A DNA stretch of 64,000 nucleotides from Chionis minor (taxonomy: Eukaryota; Chordata; Aves; Charadriiformes; Chionididae). The stretch lies in the NCBI GenBank assembly GCA_013398295.1, contig VZSF01007793.1, positions 1-64,000 on the forward strand. The letters run 5' to 3'. The notes below the pieces were generated by a model, which was not told where the DNA came from, did no database searches, and saw only the letters and a list, made by a program, of their open reading frames with translations. Numbering within the stretch: position 1 is the stretch's first letter; each line of letters opens with the position of its first letter. A program made the position numbers and the translations under genes. Below are positions 25,807 through 37,200 of the stretch, in pieces.

Positions 25807-26560
25807 TAGAATTTTTGAACACTTTGGGCTGGAAGGGACCTGTAAAGGTCATCTAGTCCAACCATCCCTGCAATGAGCAGGAACATCTTCAACTAGATCA
25901 GGTTGCTCAGAGCCCCGTCCAACCTGACCTGGAATGTCTCCAGGGATGGGGCATCTACCACCTCTGGGCAACCTGTTCCAGTGTTTCACCACCCTCAGAG
26001 TAAGTAATTTCTTCCATTACCATTACCCCTTGGTCCTATCGCAACGGGCCCTGCTGAAAATTTGTCCCCATCTTTCCTGTAGACCCCTTTAAGTACTAGA
26101 AGGTTGCAATAAGGTCTCCCTGAAGCCTTCTCTTCTCCAGGCTGAACAACCCGAAGTGTCTCAGCCTGTCCTCATAAGAGAAGTGTTCCATCCATCTGAT
26201 CATTTTTGTGGGTCTCCCTTGGACCCACTCCAACAGGTCCATGTCTTTCCTACACTCAGGGCTTCACAGCAGGACACTACTCCAGGTGGGGTCTCACCAG
26301 AGCGGAGTAGAGGGGCAGAATGACCTTCCTCGACCCGCTGGCCACGCTGCTTTTGAAGCAGCCCAGGATGCGGTTGGCTTTCTGGGCTGCGAGTGCACAT
26401 TGCCGGCTCATGTCCAGCTCTTCATCCACCAGTACCCCAAGTCCTGCTCGGCAGGGCTGCTCTCAACCTCTTCAACCCCCAGCCTGTACTGATACCGGGG
26501 GTTGCCCTGACCCAGGTGCAGGACCCTGCACTTGGCCGTGTTGAACCTCATGATGTTCAC
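25807..26560 (-). mobile_element. CR1 LINE fragment in TMEM154 intron 1
   Basis: Minus-strand CR1 3' part. The tail at about 25807 has plus-strand text TAGAAT and GGCTGGAAGGGACC, and the 5' truncation is near 26560 with [20 protein letters not shown] encoded on the minus strand. Wording such as CAGGTTGCTCAGAGCCCCGTCC differs from the copies at 15733 and 58191, so it belongs to a different CR1 subfamily. No intact frame remains. Confidence 0.9.
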
Positions 26561-27301
26561 TCCCTCTGAAAGGGAGTCTGACCATAACATAACATACACT
26601 CAGGATGAAAACCCAAGGCCAATGGAGCGAAACAAGGAGCGAGACACATCTGATCATGTCTCCTTGCCCTTCCTCTTGCTGAGCTCAGCCTCGTGCTCTT
26701 CGCCATGGTCTGACATCTGTACTTGTCCCTCTGCACATCTCAGCCAAGGGGCAGGTGCTCACACAACAAGGGCATCAGCTCCAGCTTTGTCTGGACCACC
26801 TGGGGCATGAGTGCTGGCAACTCTTCCCCATATCAAGGGAAGAGGATGGGAGCACACCTCAGCGTCAGCCCAGCCCATATTGCCACTTCCCATGCTTTCA
26901 CAAGGAGAAGGCGGAGGGGCTGTCACGCAGCTGTGTCCCACCCTGATGGGGAGCTGGGCACAGCTGGAACTGTAAGCTAAGAAGCTGGAGCTAGAAGCTA
27001 AGAAGTCCTCAGGTTCCCACCACTGATATATTAGAGGATCTAGTCCTCAGTGGACCAAAATGCCTGACCAAGCACTAGCAGTGCCTCAAAAAATGTTCCA
27101 TTACCATTTACAACAAGGCTGTGTCCGTGTATGCAGATACCATGGTATAAAATATTATTCAGTATTCTCTGCTTTAAAAATATGCTCAGATTACTGATGG
27201 ACTTTGCGTGAGTTACAGAGGCGCTCCCAAGCCTGTCTTTTGAGAGAGAAAGGAGGAGTGGAATATAGCAGCTTTACAGACTGGAGTGCAAACAACTGCA
27301 T

Positions 27302-27331
27302 CCCAAACAAACAAAAAAACAAACAAACAAC
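27302..27331. repeat. CAAA-type simple repeat
   Basis: Short imperfect run of CAAA units interrupted by an A stretch. Confidence 0.8.
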
Positions 27332-30300
27332 ATTTCTGTTGTTGCAGCATTTCTTCCTCTGAGGCTCATGCTGTAGCGCTCGGAGGTGGCGATATGAGCG
27401 TCTTGATGAAGTAAGTGGGCAAACAGGTTTCTGATTTCAGTTGGATACGAGGCAAAGGAAAATAGCCAGCAGTCAGCACATTGGGTTCTGCTGTAAATCA
27501 TCAGTCTCCCTGCCGCCTTCTCATCAGACTCATGGATTGGGGTCTCTGAAGGGAATTTTTCAAATTACACTATAGTACCGACTTACAGAAGAAAAAGGGA
27601 TGGGATAGAGGAAAAACAAGAGCTAAATCAATGGCATAGTCAAGCTCATTAATTTGAAAGGGAATTTTTTATTTCTCCAAACCTTCCTATAAGCTATAAA
27701 GCTGCACCGAAAGGAAGGCTCACAAGAGGGTGGCAAAACAAGAAAAGGCTATAAAGCTGTGTATACTGGAATAAAGTTGCCACATCTTATATCGCTCTGC
27801 TCCACGCACACGTTCCTGCTGGCGGCATAGTCATACGACTCCACGTGGTCCGTATGATCCTCTCTCCTCTTGCTTGACTCATCCCTGTTCTGCTCCTCTC
27901 CCTGCATTTCGCGCTGCTGCAGGAAGGGCCGTTCCTTGCCGTGGCCAGGGCTTGCCCAGCTGCCTGTTGCGGCAGGTTCCGCCTGTCAGTCTGGCTAGAA
28001 GAGGAATCCTTAAAAGCCTGCAGGCTAGCTGTCGGGCCCACACGCTCTTCTGGTGAGGGAGCACAAACATTTCAGGGTGGCTAATCTGCAGACAAGATCC
28101 TATTAAAATGGGGTGCTTAGAAAGTGCTATCTAGGCATAACCTGGAAGATGAAACAATGGTTTAAGTTCATTTCTAGATGATGGAAACTGCTTTCTCCTC
28201 ACTGTACTTCCGTCCAACTGAAGTGCTGCCTTAACTGCCAGTGTTGCAAATTCAGTCACGTGCCTTAGAGTCAAACTGTGAACCTGTAGTCTCATTTCTT
28301 ACCCCCAGTTGCTAAAGGTTTTCCAGACCAATTCCTGCATTTAGTTGCATCTACTTAATCTCGTGGCTTTCTAGCTCTGCATCAGTGATACCTGTACAAC
28401 CTCACTGTGATGCGAATCTCTCCGTGCTCCTTGCTCTCAGGAGGACCCTGAAATTCAAGATGCAAAAGCTCCAGAGGCTCTCCAGGTGTCATAAAATCTC
28501 TTGCGGGAACACAGCCTGGGGCCACTGGCTGAAATTTAGTATACAGTCTTGCTGATGTGAAGGAGAGATTTTCTGAAATGTGCCTGAAGCACTTGAATAA
28601 AACACAGTGGAAGTTTGTGTGTGTGGATAGAAGGGATGAATAGGAGTAAATATGTACAAGGAATTGATGATTTCAGTAGAAAGGGGTTTTCATCTGCATT
28701 TTAGGGGGCTTCGCTTTGGAAAGAGAGGAGGTAGCAAATCCTCATTTCCTATATTGTTGTTTTGCTAGAAAATTGTAACAGGCAGCTCTGATAGGTTCAA
28801 ATCCATTCCTGAGTTCATTACTCTAGGGGTGAACTGGCCAAAAAATACCACTCCCTTAGAGACTTTAGGACTTTACCTAAAAGGCATTTCTCTGCCAAAG
28901 AGACAGCTGCCACCTCTGCTCACGGCACAGGCTGCTGAATATCTGGATCCTTGATAGCAACCTTTCTTTGAATGACAGCTGAAAACAATAGTGCAGAGAC
29001 ACAGCCAAATTAAAGCACTACCTGCAATCGTCCCAGCTCTTCCACTTAGCGACCTTACACGCTTTACTGCTCCTCTCCCTCACGTATTTTCTTGCTCCCC
29101 GCGTCGGACCACTTACGCTGCAATTTCCCATGCATTTCACGCAGCACGGAGGGAGATGGCTACCCTGGGAAATGCCCAAGGGGTCAGAGCCTTTTCCCAT
29201 AAGCTATAGTAAGGGCCTTAACACTTGTTCCTTGGGCCAGCACACACCTAGGTAGGTCTCTAGGGCTTCTGCACGGCTGAGCAGCAACTACCATGGCCCA
29301 GGGCAGGGAAGGCCGCTGCTGGCCCTCAGTGGCTCGCCAGCAGGGCTTTCTGCCTGCATAAAGCAAGGGGATGGGCAAGGGGAAGCGGACCGGTGCCAAC
29401 CCCGATGTCCCCTCAGTGTGGAGCCGGGAGAGGGCCAGCACCCAGAGCTGAGACCTCAGGCACACTCTTAGAGCTACTGGCTTAGAGTAATTGTAGCATA
29501 GCCAGGAGAAAACTGTCTGTTAATCATAACCCAAACAGCAAGGCTGGGGTTTTACAAGGCTCCGGCAAGGTATGGGAACAGAACTTACAGAGGCTGCAAT
29601 CTGTCTATGCTGCAAGATTTAATCATACTCCTATCGCCTGTTTTGTAAGTGGTTTCTAGACAGCAGAGGTGAGAAAACCTGGGAGATGCCCAAGAGTTTC
29701 TGCTCCCCTTCTCCAGTAGACAACTTTAAAGGTGAGGACCATGTCTGGAACCGGATGAAAAAGGAAAACAACTCCTTTAAATGTCCTGTCCTGTGACCAA
29801 GCAGGGGTGAGAGCAAAGGACGCGCCCTGGCCAGCTGCCCTCAGCAGAGGGGACCTGACCCACCAGTGCCTATGGGGTATGTAAGCCTCTACATAAACTC
29901 TTCCCCTTCCAGTTCAACTTCTCCCACAAGGCCCAAGTTCACAACTTCCCCCATCCCGCCCTTGCAGTCAGTGTAAGCCCCAGGTACATTTTGGGGCCGG
30001 TTACACAAGCAAAAGCTGCCTTTGTGTGGGGAGCCAGGGTCCCTGCTCTCCTCCGGGCGGGTGCTCTCCTCCCTTTGCCCCAGCAGCTGGGGACTGGCTC
30101 AGGAGAGCTGGGGCTGACACTGGTGGGGGAGAGCTCTGGTGGGACTGACTCACTCCCACGGAGGAACTGTTCCAAAATCAACCGGAATTTAAAAGTGGGC
30201 CTACTGGTAGGAAGCTTCTAAAGACAGTGGGGAGTAGGTGGGAGCAGCTGGCATGTGACATCTGCTTGGTGCTTTGTGCAGCCCTTTCACGCCCATCACA

Positions 30301-31651
30301 AAGAAGGGCAGGGGGTGCCCAAATGTGGGCCGGGGGGGGGTGTCAGGGACTAAGGTGTCCTTTCACCCTGTGGAGATGGTGATGAAATACTGGTTAGTGA
30401 TCAGTAGCCTGCAAATGAGCTAAGGAAGCTGGTGCCTGGTCACTCTGCATTGCTTGTGCCATGCCCCTCCGGTACCCCAGGACCAGGCTCTGTCCATGGA
30501 GGGATTTTTTCCTCTGACCACTTTGATTCTGAGCTAGGTTCAACACTTGCAGTGTATTTTCCTCATATGTCTGTATCGCAGCGGGCTGGAGTAACACAGA
30601 CAAGACCAAACCATTTATACCTTGCTTAGCTCACTCTTATAGCTAAGAAAGGCTCTTAAGCATGAGCAGCTGAGCAGCACGCCAGGAGCCAGCAGCCCGG
30701 TTTTACACCCTGCTTGTAGCCTAGTTTTCAGGGAAAAAATACCCATATCAGTTCACCTATTTCACCAATGCATTTTAAAACCTTCATAGAAGAATTCCAG
30801 TGGTAACGGAGAGTGACGGTTCTCTCTCCCTGCTTTCTGGAGAGCTCCCGCTCGCTACCGCAGCACAGTGGCAGCAAACGCTTCTTGTCCATTCTGAGGC
30901 GCTTTGGCAGTGATTTGTTTGACACCGAAAGGCATAGAAGCACCACCTGGCACGGTTTTACTAAAAGAGCTGCCTGTCTTGTGCAGTTGCTGGCTGCCAA
31001 AATGCCGGTGGAACAAACTACCCCCCGCGAATGGGTGAGAGCCTCTGCAACAACACCCCAGCACTTCAGCATTTTGTCCCACGTGGCTTTTAGACTCGCG
31101 GCTCTTCCCTTCAGAAGGTCAGGACCTAAAACCACAGTGCCGACCACTTTGTTCTGCAGCCGAGAATTCAAAATATTTGTCTCCGGAACTGGCTGCTCTT
31201 TTGTTAAACCGGTTTCAGTGCACTGGGACTACGGAAATCGGCAGTCGGCTTTTGAATGGAAGCGGTCCTCCGTCTAACTTTACTATTAAATGTTGATAGT
31301 ATGGGTGTGGGGTTAAAAAAGTGCAACAAATAATTAAAATTAGAGCCAAAATGCCTGGCAGGCCAGCATGGAAACTCTGGCTCCCTAAACACCTGCAATT
31401 TAGGAAATGCAGGAATTGTAGGATTTGGTTGTTCAGGGTTAGGTCTAAGGAAAAAAAAATGTCAAAGCTTTGAAAAAGACAGGCAGCTGAAAAGAGAGAG
31501 GGTAAGCACAGCTAAAAGAAGCGGAGAGCAAGTCCCCACAGATCTTCTCCTTGCGCTCAGTTCGGAGGGTGTTGCCCTCCGACTCGGTCCCGTCGCTGCA
31601 GGCACGAAACGCGGTCCCACCTCGGAAGGCGAAAAGCATTTTCTTACTCAC

Positions 31652-31718
31652 CGTTCCCGGCAGATCCTCCGGCCAGCGACAGGGCAGAAAGCAGGGCAAC
31701 GAGGTTTTGCTTTCGCAT
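31652..31718 (-). CDS. TMEM154: TMEM154 exon 1, signal peptide
   Basis: The minus strand from the ATG at 31718 encodes MRKQNLVALLSALSLAGGSA followed by Gly-Asn and one base, then a strong donor GTGAGTAAG. It has the basic start, hydrophobic core (LVALLSALSLAG) and small residues of a cleavable signal peptide. The single carried base G joins GC of the exon ending at 22488 to make Gly, so the phases agree. Mammalian TMEM154 likewise begins with a signal peptide of about 22 residues. The peptide itself is too short to prove homology; the call rests on position, phase and the type I topology of the next exon. Confidence 0.82.
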
Positions 31719-31900
31719 GCTGCCTTGGCGGCGCTCCCACCCGAGGGGCGCTTGGGCTGGCTCCTGCTTCACCCGAACATTGACGTTTCCTGTTTCCTGC
31801 CGGGGTGCATCTGAGCCGCATTTCTGCAGGAGATGGACTCTCTTTGATGGGTTTTAGGAAGTGATGTAATTCCGTCTGGGCCTGTCAAGCGAGCAATGAT
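31719..31900 (-). promoter_or_regulatory. Probable TMEM154 promoter / 5' untranslated region
   Basis: Immediately upstream of the TMEM154 start on the minus strand, in a modestly CpG-rich patch. Two ETS-type cores lie in tandem (CAGGAAACAGGAAAC, minus strand, 31785-31799). Another GGAAGTG lies on the plus strand at 31857-31863, next to TGATGTAAT. ETS/PU.1-type sites would suit expression in blood cells, but this is inference from short motifs. No TATA box was seen and the start site is unknown. Confidence 0.4.
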
Positions 31901-34107
31901 TGCAAAAGAAAGGAGAAAAAAAACCAACAACAACAACAACAAAAAAAAGTTGCTCTTCAAGCACTAACTTGGCTAAAGCACCTTTATGCTGTAGGTGAGC
32001 GAGATCCCACACTCCTCTGCTTTTTTGACTCGCCTCTTTACTACCCTCTACCCTCATCAACATGCAGCATCGTGGGGTCAACATCACACAAATACAAATC
32101 TGACACAAAAGGTCATTTACGTGTGTCAGCAGGAAGGTTTTAGGCTGCTTTTCAGGGTGGTTGAGCAAGCAGATTTCAATAGTGTTTCCCCCTCACTTTG
32201 GTTTTCAAGCTGTAGTTCTCACCCCAGGCATGGTGGGACACTGCGTGCATTTGTGATCCCAAAAGGCAACCCCCAAGTGGGGATGCCTCTGGCAAATGGG
32301 AAAAGTGGCCGGTTCACTTGGCAGTCTGTAACTGCATATTTTGGGCTGGTTTGAGCTGGGGAAGAGGAAAAAGCAGAAAACCACATCGTTTTTTATTAGG
32401 AGCAGGTGGCTTAGCTGGAAAGCACATAGACAGTGGCTGCAGATGACAGGGGACAGAAGGTCTCGAGCCCCACCAGGATGCACTGCCTGGTCCGTGGGGC
32501 CACAGTTGATGGAGGTGGCGAGGGGGCAGGTAACTCCTGCCTCCCTTCCTCCTTCCTCCTGATTTTCACTCTCTCCCAGGTAGTCCCTGGCTTGGGGTGC
32601 AGACCGTGGGGCATGGCTGTGCCGGCTCCCCTGCTGCCCTGTCCTCTTCGCCCACCACCCTGCTCCTCACCCACCTCGCTCACTCAGAAACAAGCAAGGG
32701 TTCACCAGCAGCTTCCACGTATCGCCTGTCGGTGGATAAGAGCAATGGAGGAGCTCAACACTAAAACCCGTATTTTCAGTCTTCTTGCTATAGGGGGTGG
32801 GCATAGCCAGGGCTCAGAATTTTGACCTGAGTCTAAACCGTACCTGTCCCCAAGTAGGCAGGGTGACTGGATCACATGTTTGGTTTGTTCCACTGTACAA
32901 ATATGTACTAGTTCTGAAATGTATCCCTCTGAGTCCAGGAGGGTCTGCACCCCAGATTTTACTCTGGAGCAACCCAAGTTTGAACCATTTAAAATACTTG
33001 CACAAAATTTTCCTGTATTGTACTGAGAAGAAGAGATGTATGCCGCCTGTGTAGCAGCTTCACCATACTCCCCCTACATATTAGTCTCTATCAAAATCTG
33101 ATTTCCAGTGCATTAGTTGAAGCTGGCAATGGTGAATCTTTCTGTTCAAATTGGTGGGAGCTGCTGAAGTGACCAATTGCTGCTCTCCTTCTGCAGCTAA
33201 TAATTTCTCTTAACACACTGATGCTTTTATAGGTCATCAGTTATAGTTTCTTAGCTTGAGTAGTTGAGAAATAGGTCAGTGATTCATTTAACAACCAGCT
33301 TGTTAATAGATTTAAAACAGTTGAATGATTTAGTTAACTGAAAATCCGAACTGGTTGCTTAGTATCGGCAATGTACATTTATGCACTTCATAAAACAGTG
33401 GGGAAAAATAGCAAAGCAAAGTTACAACATTACAGCTACAGGAAGCTAAAGAGGAGCTCTGAGTTATGAAACCACTGACTGACTAATTAAATATTTCTAG
33501 GAGATATTCCTTAGTATGATGTCATTGCCATACGTGACAATACTTACCAGACAGAGGTGTTAGAGGTGAGACTTGTGATTGCTTTTAAGATTCTCCCGTT
33601 AAAGAATTACAGAAGTTCCAAGTATGAGTAATACTGTCTAATTGATATAGATCCTTTCAGTTATGAAAGTATAGAAATTGAAGCTACCCAGGCATCTCCT
33701 GTGTGCTCAGAGATGCCATGGCTTTGTCTAGTCTGGCAATGAGAAAACCCCTAATCAGCCTTTGGGGCAGCACGGGCAAGGCCTGCCTGTGTTTTGATAA
33801 GCATAGACTCACATCCTAAGGCTGTTACTATTCTCCAGCCTCAGCTTTTCTGTAGCTTTAGACAATAGTAGGTAAAGTCATTCTTTTTAACAGTATTTTT
33901 ATCTGTCATTGATTTAATGTGTAAAAGACGTGCTATCCTCCTTGCCGTTTCTTCCCCATCTTCTTCTCAAGTTTGCCACTCTCAGTCTTTCCAACACCAC
34001 ATGGGCTACAAACATTTTCTCTCGGTTTGTCCTGCCCCATGTTTTGGCTGTTTTGTAGACTCAGCCCAACTCACTCATCCCTTACTAAAACATAAACCTA
34101 GATAGAA

Positions 34108-34223
34108 AGACTGGAAGGGAAAAGAGGAAAGGACTTGGGTTTTTTGCTTTGTATCTTTGCTACATTTTATCTCCTGTCTCTAATGTACAAGACTATATCC
34201 CTTCCTCTTTTCCCTTCCAGTCT
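34108..34223. repeat. Perfect 22-bp inverted repeat with 72-bp spacer
   Basis: The left arm, 34108-34129 (starts AGACTGGAAGGG), is exactly complementary to the right arm, 34202-34223 (ends CCCTTCCAGTCT). Pairing continues for two more base pairs beyond a single bulged A. The DNA or a transcript could form a long hairpin. The arms are purine/pyrimidine-rich but not simple sequence. Confidence 0.9.
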
Positions 34224-37200
34224 GTCTGTATGGGTTGTAGCATTTCCCACTTGGATTCCCATCCACGACTTCCGAGGCACGTTCGGCTAACAACTCGTTG
34301 CCACTTGACAACAAGATAGCCACCCACTGGTGTGTACCCAATTAATGATTTCTCAGGCAAATTAAGGAAACGTGACTTTGTGCCATGTTACAATTTAATT
34401 AAGACTTTAGAGTGATACAAAGGCAGCTTGACATGCATTTGACTATTTTAATTTTAAAAAAGAATTGTAGAAAAAAAGGAACGAGATATCCTGGATGCCG
34501 ATGAATCGGACTCTCACGGAAGGGCAGTTACCTTGGTCCATCCCCACCAGCGGGGATCATGCTCCCCTGAAGTGCTCCCAGCGGGATCCCTTTTGGCTGC
34601 GTGGGAAGCCAGGTTAGTACCTTCACCTCAGCCACTGCCTTCAGCCGCGTGCTTCTCTCTTCACAGCAGAAATATGGAAACCAAACGCTATCCTGACAAC
34701 TTTGCTGCAAAACAAACTTGTGCATCTGGAAACCCAGGTGGCTTCAGTCACAGATGATTTTTGTAAGAGGGGTAGATTGTATCTGATAATTTCATAGGCC
34801 TTATTGTGTTCACTAGGATCCACAACGTACCTTAGCAAAAAGAAATGTCTTTTCACAGGCGGGACAACTAAGTTTCCTGGGTGTTTTCAGCATATGTTAC
34901 CCAGCTGGAAACATCTGCACGTGCCTTCACTACTGTTTCATTGATTTTTATGTTAAAAAGGGCATTTCTGACTGCGTAGCTAGGCTGTTTGCTAATGTTC
35001 TTCCCTAATCAGAGAAAGGTTTGCATCACTGAGATTACAGGATGTCGTCAGTGTGACATTTTCAGAAAAACAGAAATGTTTTGTAACACTGCAGACACTT
35101 GACTCGGTCTCTTCTTGTTCCTTTTCTCTACGAAAACTCCAACACAACAACAGCGACAGCTAAACTTTTGAGAGTGATGGAGCAAGCTGATGGCTAGTTA
35201 CAGGGCTTATATTATAAACTCCTGTTAATGCAGCTTGTCTGCTGCAGATGTCAGCAGCTAATCTGCCTGCTCTGAAGTGCAGGCAGAGGCCAGTGCCAGT
35301 CAAGTTCTGCTGGTCCCTTAATGGCTTATTTCTGCCTCTGACATATGTTGTTGGGAAAGGACAGATAAAATTTTCCCACAAGTCACCATGAAAAAACGGG
35401 AAATTGCGCTGTATTGCAATTCACTGCAACATTTAAAAAAAAAAAATCTATCCCCAATGCAAAGGAGGGTTTTCAAAGCCTGCAAGGATCTTTTCAGGCC
35501 ATCCTGAGTGCCAGCTGCAACGGGGCATCTTTGGGCTGCAGAGATAAGTAAGAGTTGCAGAGTCAAGACTAAAATCCACAGCATCCTTCTGTAGAAACCT
35601 CATGTGGATTGGGAACCGCAGCCGTGGTTGCACTTGTTTCAGAGCAAGCTTCGCCTGGGTGAAGTGCAGAAGATAAAGCTCTCTCTCCAGTAAACTCTCT
35701 CAATTCTAGATTATATGAAAAGACAAGTTACATTTTATTTCAGCTGCAGAGGTGCTCATTAAAAAGATTTCTACCTTTCTTAAACCAATGACACCAGTAT
35801 AAATTAGAACAATGCTTAGAGCAATGAGATATTGGCCCTAACTGTGTATCATAAAATAACATAACTAAAATCAGAGCGATAATAAAAGCATAAAACCAAG
35901 TATCTGCCAGTTTTAAGTACCTCTCTGCTTAACTGGGCTTGTACATTTCTGCTTTCTTTTATCATCTTTTTCCTTTTCTTCTTCCTTACATGCAACACAG
36001 GCCATGAAATCATGGCTGTAATATTCTGGAGACTTCAACAGGAACAGAAAGAAAATACAAAACTATACTTGAAAATATGCAGATGTTTGTATCCGTTTCC
36101 TTTAACAAAATGAAAAATGGATTGAAAGAGAGACTTCTAATGAAAAACTCCTCTGAAATGAAAAAGACCAGAGGGTGCAACTAGGGTGCTAGCAGACTTA
36201 CATTGAAGTGTAGCTGGACACTTCATTTCTGTTCTTTTTTTGGAAAGCAGTACACAGATTTTAAAGCCAAAAGCTTCCTAAGCTATTTGTAACTTGGTGT
36301 AAAATTCTAAACTAGACGCTGCCTGTATTACCTTGCAGCACTGACTGTCTTTAGAAATATGCTTCCCCCTGGGGGCTCAGCTTTACGGTGGGCAAAATCT
36401 ACACTTCTGAAAGGATGACCTCTCTTCAGCAAAGTTGTCTTCTTATCCAACTGCTAGTGAAACACAGCATTATGGTGTGATGTAAGTAGTCCCAAGCTGT
36501 GCCTCCACCCAGCCCACTGCGGGGTGTGCCTGTGACATCCTTCACCCACGCTCTTCCAAGACTCCTACCACTGAAATCGAGGTGAGACTCCATGAGATGC
36601 ATCTTTGTCTCAATGCAGGCTGGATGAAGGTGGGATGAACCCCACAAAGTACAGCTTCACGGCGGGTTTTTTTGGGAAACCTTGTGCTTATCTCAGTGCT
36701 ACCAACTTCATGTTCCCTTCAGCGGCTGAATGTAAGGGCTCTGTCCCAACTTCGCAAGGTCCGAGTGCACCCACGCTCTGGCTGCGGCTGTGTACCCGCA
36801 CCACCACCCTCTTCTGCCCCCAAAACTCTCTGTTTTAACATGGAAAACCTAGGCAGTTGGGCCACAAGGCAGTGCCCCACTTTATTTCAAAACTATGCAA
36901 AGCACCCTCATGAGACATGAAGCCGTGAGCATCTCAGACAAGCAGCCAAGTTCTGCCTAATGCAATTCTGAGAATCGAGCTTTCAGGCAATTTTATTAAT
37001 TCTGACAATACCACTACTGTGACAGTAATCTACAGTTTATTAATGTCTTCCATTTGGATCCTTCAAGGCCAGTGATGGAATGAAATTGAAATAAAATGCA
37101 TCGGTTTTTAAAAGGGCTTGGGTCAGTTTCCTGATCTTTTATGTATGAATAAATCAGGGTTTCACTTCTTTGCAGAGCAGCACAGGGAATTATTAGTTAA

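Larger units (their letters stand above)
22489..31651 (-). other. TMEM154: TMEM154 intron 1 (about 9.2 kb)
   Basis: Separates the signal-peptide exon from the ectodomain exon. It holds an 18-bp tandem repeat near 22566-22601, a run of 21 T at 23328-23348, a MIR-like SINE, a CR1 copy, and a CAAA-type simple repeat near 27302-27331. The remainder shows no recognisable gene. A GC-rich stretch around 29200-30500 has only chance open frames. Confidence 0.75.

Noticed and set aside
30813..31277. 154-codon plus-strand open frame near the TMEM154 promoter
   Set aside because: No recognisable domain, unusual composition for a conserved protein, and no exon context. Could be a lncRNA region but nothing shows it.
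32433..32825. 130-codon plus-strand open frame
   Set aside because: Proline- and glycine-rich chance frame in GC-rich sequence, with no conserved motif.
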